The notes: a model not told the origin generated them from the letters alone. Shown: positions 1 to 10,769, numbered from the stretch's first letter. The stretch is 64,000 nucleotides of DNA from JADHLK01 sp038131695 (GCA_038131695.1 JAYPQA010000028.1:47477-111476), one strand, 5' to 3'. Program-made: numbers and translations.

Positions 1-1
1 G

Positions 2-370
2 GAATTGCCAAAAGACAGTCTGGTTGAGGATATGGTTCAGGGGCTGTCTGTGGGGCGGCCGGAGCCGGTGATGCTGGGGGCGGCGGCAGACCGGGCCGGG
101 CGCCCCGGCTATGGGCCGGGCTGGCAGCGCATGGCCCGCAATAGCGGTGCGGTCGGGGCAACCCCGCAACGCGACCGGGATGGCTGGCTGCCGGACAGCA
201 AGAACGCAGCTGGCTTTGCCGAAGGGGACCGTGTCTTCCATCTGAAATTCGGCATGGGCAGCGTGCTCTCGGTAGAGGGGGACAAGCTGGATATCGCTTT
301 TGACAAGGCGGGTGAGAAAAAAGTGGTCGCCAGTTTTGTTGAGAAAAAAGCTGCTAAAGAGGATGGGTAA
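2..370 (+). CDS. uvrD: UvrD/PcrA-type DNA helicase, C-terminal end (partial)
   Basis: Only the last ~122 codons of a superfamily 1 DNA helicase are present; the reading frame is open to the left edge. The first residues (ELPKD) match the end of helicase domain 2B/2A in UvrD, where an ELP motif precedes the flexible tail. The last ~50 residues (GDRVFHLKFGMGSVLSVEG, then a stretch ending in a Lys-rich tail) are the Tudor-like C-terminal domain that lets UvrD contact RNA polymerase or UvrB. The motor motifs lie outside the window. The stop is 18 bases before prmA, so the two genes are probably co-transcribed. The family is fairly certain; UvrD versus PcrA cannot be separated from the tail. Confidence 0.85.
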   Translation, partial: ELPKDSLVEDMVQGLSVGRPEPVMLGAAADRAGRPGYGPGWQRMARNSGAVGATPQRDRDGWLPDSKNAAGFAEGDRVFHLKFGMGSVLSVEGDKLDIAFDKAGEKKVVASFVEKKAAKEDG

Positions 371-388
371 AATGGCGGGGCCAAGCTG

Positions 389-1294
389 ATGCAGAGTGAC
401 TGCTGGGTGGTGGAAATCAGGGCCGAAGCCCCGCTCGCCGCGCTGGAAACCGGGCTGGAAGAGGTGCTGGGGGCGTTAGCGCTGGCCAATCACCGCCCGG
501 ACCCGCAAGGCCCGCTGATTCTGCAAGGGTTTTTCACCTCCCAGCCGGATGAGGCAGAGCTGGCAGCAATGCTGGAGCGGGCCAGTGACGGCCCGCCGCC
601 GGATTATCAGGTTACCTATCATCCGCCGCGCGACTGGCTGGCTGAGAACCGCGCCGATTTTCCGCCGCTCAGCCTGGGCCGTTTCTGGGTGCATGGCAGC
701 CATATCACGGCGCGCCGCCCGGCCCGGCTATCGCTCAAGATTGATGCAGCTTTGGCTTTTGGCTCCGGCTCACATCCGACCACGGCAGGCTGTCTGGCCG
801 CCTTGCAGCATATTGCGCGCCAGCAAAAACCCGGAAATATTCTGGATTTGGGCTGCGGCAGTGCGATTCTGGCAATGGCGGCGGCCCGGCTCTGGCCGGC
901 AGCCCGCCTCACCGCCTCTGATATCGATCCGGCCTCTATCAGCACGGCGCGCGATAATCTGCGGCAAAACCGGATCAGCCGGGCGCGCTGCCAGCTGGTT
1001 CTGGCCAACGGGTTGCGCCATCGCCAGCTGCAGGCTGCGGCGCCTTATCAGCTGGTTTTGGCCAATATTCTGGCGGCGCCGCTGCGCCAGCTGGCCCCGG
1101 CGATTGCACGGGTGCTGGCCGGGCAGGGCTGGCTGGTGCTGGCCGGATTGCTGGATCATCAGGCGCGGGCCGTGCTGGCGGCCTATCGCGCTGAGGGGCT
1201 GGTGCCGGTCTGGCAGCGTGTTCAGGAGGGCTGGTCTATCCTGATTTTGCGCCCGGCTGGCAGCCAGTCCCGCCCCGGGGAACGGGGGCGGTGA
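389..1294 (+). CDS. prmA: Ribosomal protein L11 methyltransferase PrmA
   Basis: SAM-dependent methyltransferase of 301 residues that trimethylates ribosomal protein L11 in the cytoplasm. The N-terminal ~110 residues form the substrate-recognition part. The Rossmann domain shows motif I (ILDLGCGSAILAMAAA, around residue 151), the acidic residue after strand 2 (ASDIDPAS), and the PrmA-type ANILAAPL motif in place of NPPY. Length is usual for the alphaproteobacterial family. The ATG at 389 is the first good start after the helicase stop. The TGA overlaps an ATG at 1294 that is the probable start of the next gene, so translation is likely coupled. Confidence 0.93.
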   Translation: MQSDCWVVEIRAEAPLAALETGLEEVLGALALANHRPDPQGPLILQGFFTSQPDEAELAAMLERASDGPPPDYQVTYHPPRDWLAENRADFPPLSLGRFWVHGSHITARRPARLSLKIDAALAFGSGSHPTTAGCLAALQHIARQQKPGNILDLGCGSAILAMAAARLWPAARLTASDIDPASISTARDNLRQNRISRARCQLVLANGLRHRQLQAAAPYQLVLANILAAPLRQLAPAIARVLAGQGWLVLAGLLDHQARAVLAAYRAEGLVPVWQRVQEGWSILILRPAGSQSRPGERGR

Positions 1295-3036
1295 TGAGCG
1301 GTTTTGCCACAGCGCCTGGAGCAGCTGCGCCAGCTGATAAAAGCAGCCGGGCTGGATGGGTTCGTGCTGGACCGGGCGGATGCGTTTCAAGGCGAGGAGG
1401 TGCGCCCCTGTGATGAAAGGCTGGCCTGGATAACCGGTTTTGACGGGTCAGCAGGAACCGCCATTATTCTGGCGGACAAGGCAGCGCTGTTTTCGGATTC
1501 CCGCTATAGCCTGCAGCTGGAACGCCAGCTGGACAGCACCCTCTGGCAGGGGTTTGACACGGCAGAAAAAGGCTTGGCAGACTGGCTGGCTGCACAGGCC
1601 GGGGCGTCCCGGCTCACCCTTGGCTATGCCAGCGAGACAACCACCCCGGCGCGCCTTCAGCGCTGGCAGAAAATCTCCGAGCGGCTGGATTGGCAGGCCT
1701 TACAGGCGCATCCGGTCGATCATATCTGGACAGACAGGCCCCCTCTTGCGGAGCGCTCGCTCTGGCCAGTGCCGGATCATCTGGCCGGACAGACGGCGGC
1801 GGAAAAGCTGGCCGGGCTGCGCGAAAAAATGGCGGCAAGCGGGCTGCAGGCGCAGCTGGTAACCGACCCGATGGCGGTGAACTGGCTGTTCAACCTGCGC
1901 GGCAATGATCTGGCCCATACGCCGGTGCATCTGTGCTTTGCCCTGATCCGGCAAGCGGGCGGGCCGGTTCTGATAGGGGCGGATGCCCGGGCGGCTTCGC
2001 TGGCAGATGGAGAGGCGGTCTCGCTGGCTGATGCAGGCAAATTGCTGGCCAGCCTGTCCGGCCAGAAGCTGGGGCTGGACCGGGCCAGCTGTCCGCTGTT
2101 GATAGCAGATTTGGCCAGCGCCGGCGGGGCTGAGATTGTCTGGCAGGAAGACCCGCTGATAGCGATGAAAGCCTGCAAGAACAGCGCCGAGCTGGCTGGC
2201 TTTCACGCCGCCCATCTGCAGGATGCGCTGGCCTTTGTGGAATTCTGGCACTGGCTGGAGCAGCAGGTGCCGGGCCAGTTCACCGAGAGCCAGCTGGCAG
2301 ACCGGCTACAGGAAAGACGGGCTGCCCGGCCGGGCTATATCTGCGATCCTTTCCGGCGATTGTCGGTTTTGCGGAAAATGCCGCCATTGTGCATTATCGC
2401 GCCCGGCCCGGCCAGGACCAGCCGGTCACAACAGATAATCTGCTGTTGATTGATTCAGGCGGCCATTACCAGCAAGGCACGACTGATATAACCCGCACGC
2501 TGGCGATTGGCCGCCCGCCTGCCGAGGCGGTGGCCGCTGCCTCATCCGTGCTGGCTGGCCATTGTGAGCTGGCACGGGCAGTCTTTCCGGCGCAGAGCCG
2601 CGGGGCGCAGCTGGATGCGCTGGCCCGGGCCCCTTTATGGGAGCGGCAGCTGGATTACGGGCATGGCACCGGCCACGGGGTGGGCCATATCCTGTCTGTG
2701 CATGAAGGGCCGGTCTCGCTCTCACCGCGCGGTGACAAGCCGCTGCAGGCCGGTATGGTGCTGTCCAATGAGCCCGGCTATTACAAGCCCGGCAATTTTG
2801 GTGTGCGCCAGGAAAATCTGGTTGTGGTGGAACAGGCCGGTGAGGGTTGGCTCAAGCTTAGCCCCTTGACGCTGGTGCCCTTTGATCGCCAGCTGGCGGA
2901 CCCGGCCTTTTTCAGCACTGAGCAGCTGGCCTGGCTCAACCAGTATCATCGCAGCGTGGAAGCCGCCCTGACCCCGCATTTGCCGGACTCCCTGCAAGGC
3001 TGGCTGGCAGATAAATGCGCCCCAATCGGGGGCTAG
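1294..3036 (+). CDS. M24 family aminopeptidase P (Xaa-Pro), frame-broken
   Basis: Metallopeptidase that removes an N-terminal residue before proline. Two creatinase-like N-terminal domains are followed by a pita-bread catalytic domain. The metal ligands are visible: Asp in LLIDSGG, Asp in TTDITRT, His in HGTGHGVGH, Glu in LSNEPGYY and Glu in VRQENLVVV. The frame is broken twice. Near 2341-2349 one base seems missing: the new frame reads SFPAIVGFAENAAIVHYR, the normal sequence. At 1302-1305 a run of four T seems one too long: with three, the ATG at 1294 that overlaps the prmA stop gives MSGLPQRLEQLRQL. The two errors cancel, and the span is exactly 581 codons, the normal ~600-residue size. As written, translation would start at TTG 1304 and stop at 2449. 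Confidence 0.85.
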
Positions 3037-3052
3037 GCTTGCGGCCGGCTTT

Positions 3053-5132
3053 TCAAGAGATCAGCGCCTGCCATTCTTCTTCAGACAGGATGGTCACCCC
3101 CAGATCAGCCGCCTTGCGGGCCTTTGATCCGGCATCTGCCCCGGCGATCAGGTAATCGGTGCGCCCGGAGACAGACCCGGCGACCTTGGCCCCCAGCCTT
3201 TCTGCCTGAGCCTTGGCCTCAGCACGTGACAGCTTGGCCAGCGTGCCGGTAAAGACCACTATCTTGCCGGAAACCGGGCTGTCCTGTTCTGCAGGTTGCG
3301 GGGCTTGCGGCGTGATTTCAGCCAGCAGGGCGGCCAGCTGGGCCTGATTTTCCATATCGTTGAAAAAACCGATCAAATCCTCAGCCACGGACAGGCCGAT
3401 CTGATCAATAGTGACCAGCGCTTCGCGGGCCGGGCTTTGTGCATCCTGCGCGGCGATACAGGCGGCTTTCAGACTGTCCAAATCCCCGTAATGCAGCGCC
3501 AGCAGACGGGCCGTCGCCTGACCGATTTGCCGGATTCCCAGGCCGAAAATCACCCGCTCCAGCTCGGGCTGGCGGCGCTCTTCAATCGCGGCCAGCAGAT
3601 TATCCACCGATTTCTCACCCATCCGCTCCAGTGCCAGCAAATCATCGCGCCGACCGCTAAGGCGGAAAATATCGGCTGGCCCGGCCAGCCAGCCCAGCTC
3701 ATGGAATTGTTCAATCTGTCTGGCCCCCAAACCATCAATATCCAGCGCATCCCGGCTGACGAAATGTTTTAGTCTCTCCACCTGCTGGGCCGCACAGGCA
3801 AAGCCGCCCTGACAGCGGCGCACGGCCTCTCCCTCTGGCCTGATGGCCGGATGCTGGCAGACCGGGCAGACTCTCCGGAAAACGCCAGGGCTGGCTGTCC
3901 GGCGGGCGGTCTTCCGGGACTATCCGCACAATTTGCGGGATAACATCCCCGGCGCGTTGCAGGATAACGCTGTCACCAATGCGAATATCCTTGCGCTGGA
4001 TTTCATCCTCATTATGCAAGGTCGCATTGGATACGGTCACCCCGCCAACCAGCACCGGCTCCAGCCGTGCCACCGGGGTCAGCGCGCCCGTGCGTCCGAC
4101 CTGAATATCTATATCCAGCAGGCGGGTGGTTGCCTGTTCAGCGGCAAATTTATGGGCAATGGCCCAGCGCGGCGCGCGGCTGACCTGGCCCAGCCGGGCC
4201 TGCAAATCCAGCCTGTCCACCTTATAGACAACCCCGTCAATATCATAGCTGAGGGTAGGCCGGGCCGCGCCGACAGCCGCATAGGCGGCCAGCAATTCTG
4301 CGGCATTTTCAGCTGTTTGGGTCAGCGGATTGACGGCAAACCCCCAGCTGGCCAGCTGCGCCAGAAATTCAGAATGGGTGCCTTGCAGGGGGGGGCGCAC
4401 CTCGCCAGCAGCATAGGCGAAAAATTGCAGCGGCCTGCTGGCGGTGACAGAGGCATCTTTTTGGCGCAGCGAACCGGCTGCCGCATTGCGCGGATTGGCA
4501 AAGATTTTCAGACCCGCCTCAGCCTGCCTTTCATTCAGGGCCAGAAAATCGGCCTTGTCCATATAGACCTCGCCGCGCACCTCCAGCACCGCCGGGGCGG
4601 GCCCGTTCAGCTGCTGGGGAATGGCCATGATCTGCCGGATATTGGCGGTTACATCCTCGCCTTCCGTGCCATCGCCTCTGGTGGCAGCCTGTATCAGCTG
4701 GCCCTGCTCATAGCGCAGGCTGATAGACAGACCGTCAATTTTCGGCTCAGCGGTAAAGGACAGGCTTTCCCCGTCAGGCCAATTCAAAAACCGCCGGACA
4801 CGCGCGATAAAGTCGGTAACATCCTCTTCATCAAAGGCATTGCCCAGCGAGAGCATGGCCACCGCATGGCGGATTTTGGCAAATTGGCCGGACGGGCTGG
4901 CCCCGACGCGCAAGGACGGGCTGTCGGGCCGGATCAGCTCTGGAAAACGCGCCTCAATCGCCTGATTGGCGCGCACCAGCTGGTCATAATCTGCATCTGA
5001 TATCAGCGGCGCATCCTGCTGATGATAGGCCAGATCATGGCGGGCAATTTGCGCGGCCAAATCCGCCAGCCAGCCAGCCGCCTGCTCAGCATCCAACCCG
5101 GCGATATCTTGCGGCAGTTTTGGCCCGGTCAT
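3053..5132 (-). CDS. ligA: NAD-dependent DNA ligase LigA, frame-broken
   Basis: Seals nicks during replication and repair using NAD+. Domains in order: Ia (Tyr/Asp-rich start), adenylation domain with the catalytic lysine at about residue 131 in the KIDG motif, OB fold, a four-Cys zinc finger, helix-hairpin-helix repeats and a C-terminal BRCT domain (KIVVFTGTL to the end). The frame changes at about 3868-3880, within the start of the zinc finger: one frame ends in FPES, the other resumes as CPVCQHPAIRPEGEAV and then CQGGFAC. One extra base explains it, and the corrected gene is 692 codons, typical for LigA. The enzyme is essential in bacteria and no second copy is seen here, so a base-calling error is more likely than gene loss. 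It lies 20 bp downstream of recN. Confidence 0.93.
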
Positions 5133-5152
5133 GGTGCGTGCCTCCCTTTGGC

Positions 5153-6814
5153 CTAGCCAGCCAGCAGCGTGCGGGCGGCGGCCCGTGCTTCTTCGGTGAT
5201 TTCAGCCCCGGCCAGCATTCTGGCCACCTCTTCGGTGCGCGCCGGCCCATCCAGCTCGGCCACCGCACTCAACATCGTGTCATCGCGGGCAGATTTGCTG
5301 ATTTTCAGATGCTGGCGGCCACAGGCGGCCACTTGCGGGGAATGGGTGATGGTCAGCGTTTGCGTGCGCCCGCCCAACTGCCGCAGCCGTGTGCCAACGG
5401 CCGCCGCGACTGCCCCGCCAACACCGGAATCCACCTCATCAAAAATCAGGGTCTTGGCTGGCGTGCTGGAAGAGAGAACCACCTTCAGGGCCAGCAGGAA
5501 ACGGGCCAGCTCGCCGCCAGAGGCGATCCGGTCAATCGGGCCGGGCGGCAGACCGGGATTGGTGCTGGCTACAAAGCGCACCTCCTCCTTGCCGCTGGCT
5601 GACCAGCGCTCAGCCGCCAGGGGCCGTATTTCGGTGGCAAAGCTGGCGGCCTCCAGCTTCAGCGGGGTCAATTCCTCCAGCACCGCGCGATCCAGCCCGG
5701 CAGCGGCCTTTGTCCGGCTGGCCGTGATAGACTCCGCCAGCTGGGTCCAGGCAGCTTCAGCCTGTTTTTCGCGATCCGCCAGCCCGGCCAAATCTCCGGC
5801 GCTGTCATCCAGCCTGGCCAGCTGTTCTGCCAGCTCTTGATGGCGGGCTGCCAGCCTGTCCGGCTCACACTGATGCTTGCGGGCCAGCTGGCGCAGCTGA
5901 TGCAGGCGCTCCTCAATTTCCTCCAGTCGGCCGGGATTGCCCTCCAGCACCGAGGCGGCCTGTTGCAAGGCCCGGCCAGCCTCATCCAGCTCAGCATTGG
6001 CCCGGCCCAGCGCGCCCAAGACCTCATCCAGCCTGCCCGCGGCCAGCCCGGCCACCCGTTCCAGCTGTTGCAGGGCCCGCCCGGTTTGGCTAATCGCCCC
6101 GTCTTCGGCATTCAGGGCGCTGTCGGTCAGGCCCAGCGCCTCAGCAATGCGTCGGGCATGGATATGCAAATCGCGCTCAGCCAGCAGCTTTTCTTCCTCA
6201 TTCTCGGTTGCGGCCAGCTGATCCAGCTCAGCCAGGGCGGCGCGCAGCCATTCCTCTTCGGCGCGGGCCGCGGCCAACGCCTCGCGGGCGGCCTGATGAT
6301 CGGCTCTGGCCTGTTGCCAGCCCTGCCAGTGACCGGCCAGCTGGCGCAGCGCATCGCCCAGCCCGGCGGCCCGGTCCAAAAGGCTGATATGGCTGGCCGG
6401 GTCCAGCAGGCCGCGCCCCTCAAACTGGCCCTGTATCTCAATCAGCAGGTCGCCGCATTGGCGCAGCAGGGCCAGCGAAACCGGCTGATCATTGATGCTG
6501 GCCATGGATTTGCCGCCGCCGCGCAGCTGGCGGGACAGGATAATCTCCCCCTCACAGGCAATGCCCGCCTCTTCCAGCAGCAAGGCCACCCCATGCTGCG
6601 GGTCAATCTCAAAACGGGCAGAGACCACCGCCCGGTCACTGCCGGTTCGGATCAGGCCAAAATCAGCCCGGCTGCCAAGGGCCAGCCCCAGCGCATCCAG
6701 TAAAATGGACTTGCCCGCCCCGGTTTCGCCGGTCAGCACCGTCAGCCCCTCGCCAAATTCCAGCGATAATTTTTCTATCAGCAGGATGTTGCGGACAGAC
6801 AGGTGGGTGAGCAT
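5153..6814 (-). CDS. recN: DNA repair protein RecN
   Basis: SMC-like ATPase of 553 residues that acts at double-strand breaks. The Walker A motif GETGAGKS is at residues 29-36. The middle is a long coiled coil rich in Ala, Glu, Arg and Leu. The C-terminal ATPase half carries the signature ASGGELARFLLAL and Walker B KTLIFDEVDSG. The frame is intact and the length is normal. It sits between bamD (5 bp upstream) and ligA (20 bp downstream), the usual alphaproteobacterial order, and is probably transcribed with both. Confidence 0.95.
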   Translation of the reverse strand: MLTHLSVRNILLIEKLSLEFGEGLTVLTGETGAGKSILLDALGLALGSRADFGLIRTGSDRAVVSARFEIDPQHGVALLLEEAGIACEGEIILSRQLRGGGKSMASINDQPVSLALLRQCGDLLIEIQGQFEGRGLLDPASHISLLDRAAGLGDALRQLAGHWQGWQQARADHQAAREALAAARAEEEWLRAALAELDQLAATENEEEKLLAERDLHIHARRIAEALGLTDSALNAEDGAISQTGRALQQLERVAGLAAGRLDEVLGALGRANAELDEAGRALQQAASVLEGNPGRLEEIEERLHQLRQLARKHQCEPDRLAARHQELAEQLARLDDSAGDLAGLADREKQAEAAWTQLAESITASRTKAAAGLDRAVLEELTPLKLEAASFATEIRPLAAERWSASGKEEVRFVASTNPGLPPGPIDRIASGGELARFLLALKVVLSSSTPAKTLIFDEVDSGVGGAVAAAVGTRLRQLGGRTQTLTITHSPQVAACGRQHLKISKSARDDTMLSAVAELDGPARTEEVARMLAGAEITEEARAAARTLLAG

Positions 6815-6819
6815 AATGG

Positions 6820-7638
6820 TCAGTCAAACAGGTTGAGGACCGGGCTGGCCATGCGGGCAATCAGACCCTTGCTGGCGGGCCGGGCCGGGTCTTCCAGCAA
6901 GGCAATCAGCCGCTGCGTCCAGATGGAATCAGGATAGTTATACATGGCGACCGCGGCGCTGCGGTCGGCCTCTGCGGGCAGGCCGAGGGCCAGATAGGCC
7001 TCACCCATCCGATAGAGCGCTTCGGGAACCTGATTGGTGGTATCATAGGCATTGGCGACCAGCTGGAAGCGGCGCAAGGCTGCCCCGTAATGGCCCGCCT
7101 CCAGATAATAGCGGCCGACGGCCATTTCCTTGCCGGCCAGATGGGATTTGGTCAAATCACGCTTCAGCGTTGCATCGCGCGCATAATCCCCCTCTGGATA
7201 GCGGCGCAGCAATTCAGAAAAGGCTTCCAGCGCCCGCTGGGTCATCTCGGCATCGCGGCCAACATCGACAATTTGCTCATAAAAACACAGGGCGCGCAGA
7301 TAATAGGCATATTCGGTGATCGGATCAGCCGGATAGAGTTCAATGAACCTGTCCAGCGCGCCCACCGCCTTGGTATAGGCGTTACTTTCATAAAAGGAAT
7401 AGGCCGCCATGATCTGGGCCTTGACTGCCCAGGCCGAATAGGGGTGCTGGCGTTCCACCTCTTCAAACAGCGGGGCTGCTGCAGCCGGTGTTCCGTCCAG
7501 CAAGCTGTCCAGCGCCTCATTATAGAGCGCGTCAACCGGCTTTTCTTCCTGCTCCAGCAAGGCGGCCTGATCAGACCCGCTGCAGGCGGCCAGCATTATC
7601 AGCAGGGCTGCGGCCCCGGATTTGGAAAACTGCTTCAT
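6820..7638 (-). CDS. bamD: Outer membrane assembly lipoprotein BamD
   Basis: TPR-repeat lipoprotein of the BAM complex, which folds beta-barrel proteins into the outer membrane. I chose the ATG at 7638 because it gives a clear lipoprotein signal: MKQFSK, a hydrophobic stretch, then the lipobox LAAC at about residue 18. A longer upstream reading would bury this signal. The mature part has about five TPR-like helical hairpins (A-E-x-x-Y pattern). The 272-residue length is normal. It lies between lpxC and recN, 5 bp from recN. The 156 bases between it and lpxC show no other gene. Confidence 0.92.
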   Translation of the reverse strand: MKQFSKSGAAALLIMLAACSGSDQAALLEQEEKPVDALYNEALDSLLDGTPAAAAPLFEEVERQHPYSAWAVKAQIMAAYSFYESNAYTKAVGALDRFIELYPADPITEYAYYLRALCFYEQIVDVGRDAEMTQRALEAFSELLRRYPEGDYARDATLKRDLTKSHLAGKEMAVGRYYLEAGHYGAALRRFQLVANAYDTTNQVPEALYRMGEAYLALGLPAEADRSAAVAMYNYPDSIWTQRLIALLEDPARPASKGLIARMASPVLNLFD

Positions 7639-7794
7639 GGCGGATCCCGTCCTCACCTGTGTCAAGCTGGCCTGTGCGGCTACGGCTCTAACATAGCTTT
7701 TCTGAAGCGGACTGAAAAGGTCTGCCATGCGCAAGACAGGCTGTTTTTGGGATAATGGCGGCCTGCAGGCTGTTTGCCGCGGGGGCAAAGCCGC

Positions 7795-8715
7795 TCAGAC
7801 AGAGGCAGCGACCGCCTGCTCCGGGATTTGCCAATAGGCGGATTTGCCTTGGCTGTCGCCATTCTCAATCGTCCAGCATTGCGGATTGGCCATCAGCGCG
7901 GCCAGCAGCCGAACCGACAATATATGGCCCGGCCGGTAGGCGGTCACCCGCCCCTGGACAGGCATTCCCAGAAGATAGAGATCGCCCAGCACATCCAGCG
8001 TCTTGTGCCGGACAAATTCATCCTGCATCCGCAGCCCGTCCGGGTTCATCACGGTTCCGTCATCCACAACGACGGCATTTTCCAGCGACCCGCCCTTGGC
8101 AAGCCCGGCCTGACGCATCCCTTCCACATCACTGAAACGACAGAAGGTGCGGGCATGGGCCAGCTGCTCACCAAAGGAGCCATTCACCTGTTGATAGGAC
8201 AGCTGTTGATTGCCAATGACCGGATCATCAAAATCAATCTCGATATCCAGCTCCAGCTGGTCCGCAGGCGACAGGCGCGCAGAGCTGCCATCAGGCAGGC
8301 TAACTGAAATCTCATCCAGAATAACCAGCTGCGGGCGCGGTTTGGCCAGCACGGCCTTGCCTGCGCGTTCCAGCAATTCAACGATGGGCCGTGCGCTACC
8401 ATCCAGAATTGGCATCTCCGGCCCGTCAATCTCAATCAGCACATTGTCAATGCCGGAGCCAAAAAGGGCAGACATGAAATGCTCAATCGTGCTCACCCCC
8501 ACCTGGTCGGCATTTTCCACCTTGGTGCAGAGCCGGCTTTCAATCGCATAATCGATGCGGGCCGGGATGATATTATTGCGGTCGGTAATATCGGTGCGGA
8601 CAAACACCACACCGTGATCAGCCTCAGCGGGCAACAGGCGCACCGAAACAAAGCGACCGGAATGGACACCGATACCGCTGGTTTCGACTGGCTTTTGCAA
8701 ACTTGTTTGCATCAT
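7795..8715 (-). CDS. lpxC: UDP-3-O-acyl-N-acetylglucosamine deacetylase LpxC
   Basis: Zinc amidase catalysing the committed step of lipid A synthesis. The zinc ligands are seen as His in STIEHFMSALFG and as His and Asp in FVRHKTLDVLGD. The substrate-binding GIDNVLIEIDG and the PILDGSA loop are present. The ATG at 8715 (MMQTSLQKPV) gives 306 residues, the usual size, with AAGG about 10 bases upstream. An in-frame ATG at 8802 would add 29 residues with no family support. Its position after ftsZ is standard for the dcw region, but a terminator hairpin separates them. Confidence 0.94.
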   Translation of the reverse strand: MMQTSLQKPVETSGIGVHSGRFVSVRLLPAEADHGVVFVRTDITDRNNIIPARIDYAIESRLCTKVENADQVGVSTIEHFMSALFGSGIDNVLIEIDGPEMPILDGSARPIVELLERAGKAVLAKPRPQLVILDEISVSLPDGSSARLSPADQLELDIEIDFDDPVIGNQQLSYQQVNGSFGEQLAHARTFCRFSDVEGMRQAGLAKGGSLENAVVVDDGTVMNPDGLRMQDEFVRHKTLDVLGDLYLLGMPVQGRVTAYRPGHILSVRLLAALMANPQCWTIENGDSQGKSAYWQIPEQAVAASV

Positions 8716-8805
8716 CTCATTGCCGCCTTGCTTAACCCCTTTGGAGATTAACCCCTTGGACGATTTTGTCATCAGGGCCGGTTTTCCGGTCGGGTTCTTC
8801 ACTAA

Positions 8806-8851
8806 AAAATCATGCTGAACCCAGACTCACGATACTGTGGGTCTGGGTTCA
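8806..8851 (-). terminator. Rho-independent terminator of the dcw/ftsZ transcript
   Basis: A perfect 11-bp inverted repeat (TGAACCCAGAC at 8816-8826 with GTCTGGGTTCA at 8841-8851) encloses a 14-base loop. On the minus strand it is followed by GCATGATTTTTTAG, a T run right after the stem. It lies about 50 bases past the restored ftsZ stop and before lpxC, so it should end the division-gene transcript. Confidence 0.8.
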
Positions 8852-8900
8852 AGCAAAATCACTTTTGGTTACGAATTGTTGCAGAGAGCGTTATTTTGCC

Positions 8901-10553
8901 TCAATTCGCCTGTCTGCGGAGAAAAGCGGGGATATCCAGCTCTTCGGTGCTGTCATCTCCGGCTGTTTCCGGTTCCATGGCCAGGCTGGTCTGGCCGTTC
9001 GGGTTCATATCCACCCGCGGCAGGTCCAGCACATCTGCGGCCCGCGGTTCCGGCTTGGCGGGCGGGGTCTCAGCCGATTGCGCCCAAAGCCCGGAAATCC
9101 GCTGTATCAGGCTGCCTCGGAGCCGGGTCCGTTCCCGACGCTTTGTTTCATATCTTCAGTTCAGCCGGAATGAAAGCTCTTGGTGCCTCGCTGGCACGCA
9201 GAACGGGGCTGGCCTGGTCTTCAAGGCTCGGGCTGGCTCGGCCCGCTTCCGGTTGGGTCTCAGCGGCTCCCCGGCTATTTCTGCCCCGGCTGCGTCTGCT
9301 TCGCCCGTTTGCGCTGGGGCGATATGCGGGTCGGCCGGGTCAGCAAAAGCGGCGTCCTCAGCTGTCTCTTCAGCTGGCTGCGCGGCGACCGGGTCAGTTC
9401 CGGCACCCCTGTCCAGCTGCGGGGCGGCTGCGGCCAGCCCGCCAAGCGGGGCCGGTTGTGCCCCGGCCATGCCAGGCAGTGCCGTTTCCGGTTTTGGCAT
9501 CACCGTATTAATCAGCGGTATTTGGGTTTGCTCCTGCCGGCTGGCGGCGGCTTCCTCCTCACCGAACAGAGAGGCGGTCTTGGGCAGCGCATCAATGCCG
9601 GTTGCCACAACCGAAACCCGCATCACCCCGTCCAGACGGTCATCAGAAGCAGAGCCAAAGATGATGGTTGCATCCGGGTCCACTTCGCGCCGGATACGGT
9701 TGGCGGCTTCATCCACCTCAAACAGGGTCATATCCTGCCCGCCAGTGATATTGATCAGCAGGGCCCGCGCCCCTTTCATGCTGGTATCATCCAAGAGCGG
9801 GTTATTGATCGCGGCCTCAGCAGCCTCTGTCGCCCGGTTCTCGCCAGAGGCCTCGCCCGTGCCCATCATCGCCTTGCCCATCTCGGTCATCACCGCCTTG
9901 ATATCGGCAAAGTCCAGATTGATTGTGCCGGGCTTGATCATCAGGTCGGTTACCCCGCACACGCCCTGATGCAGGACCGTGTCTGCCATATGGAAGGCAT
10001 CGGCAAAGGTGGTGCGCTCATTGGCAAGGCGGAACAGATTTTGGTTTGGAATCACGATCAGCGTATCAACAAAGCCCTGTAATTCCTTGATTCCTTCCTC
10101 AGCCTGTGCCATGCGGCGCTGCCCCTCAAATTCAAAGGGCTTGGTCACCACCCCAACGGTCAGGATACCGGCTTCTCTGGCGGCGCGGGCAATCACCGGG
10201 GCCGCCCCGGTGCCGGTGCCACCACCCATGCCGGCGGTGATAAAGACCATATTGCTGTCGCCCAGCTCAGCCAGCAGCTCCTCCAGGCTTTCCTCAGCAG
10301 CCCGCCGCCCCATATCCGGGCGCGAGCCAGCCCCCAGCCCGCGGGTAATATCCGAGCCGATTTGCAGCTTGCGCGGGGCCAGCGAATGGGCGAGTGCCTG
10401 GCCATCTGTATTGGCGACCAGGAATTCGACCCCTTCCAGATTGGTCTGGATCATATTATTGACCGCATTGCAGCCAGCCCCGCCAACACCGATCACGGTG
10501 ATTTTAGGGCGCAGTTCCTGTGTGGTTTGCGGAACGGAGAGATTGATAGTCAT
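8901..10553 (-). CDS. ftsZ: Cell division protein FtsZ, linker frame-broken
   Basis: Tubulin-like GTPase that forms the division ring. The GTPase domain is intact: GVGGAGCNAVNNM near the start, tubulin signature GGGTGTGAAP, and the T7 loop NLDFADIKAVM. As written the frame ends at 9156, giving 465 residues without the FtsA/ZipA-binding tail. The same frame resumes past that stop with RTRLRGSLIQRISGLW and ends at 8901 in the canonical tail LDIPAFLRRQAN. Between them a neighbouring frame reads SEAPRAFIPAELK, a typical linker. Two compensating one-base shifts, near 9190-9240 and 9140-9155, would restore about 550 residues. First gene after ftsA; its own terminator follows. Confidence 0.92.
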
Positions 10554-10588
10554 GTCAGGCTCCTATGGTTTGATTCTGCTTGTTCAAA

Positions 10589-10627
10589 AGGTTCAGTTCT
10601 CAGGTTCAATTTTCAGGTTCAGTTCTT
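10589..10627. repeat. 13-bp tandem repeat, three copies, upstream of ftsZ
   Basis: AGGTTCAGTTCTC, AGGTTCAATTTTC and AGGTTCAGTTCTT follow each other without a gap in the 216-base ftsA-ftsZ interval. They lie 35-75 bases before the ftsZ start, so they could affect its promoter or leader. The rest of the interval shows nothing I can name. Confidence 0.85.
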
Positions 10628-10769
10628 GGCTTGTCAGGGTTTTACAATTCAGCTGGTCCGCCAGCCGGATCATTAAACACAATTCCGGCCCCACGGCATC
10701 GCCATCGGGCATGGAAATAAAAGCTGGCCAGTTCCGGTCGTGTGATACGCATTCGCCGCTTCCTTTCCT

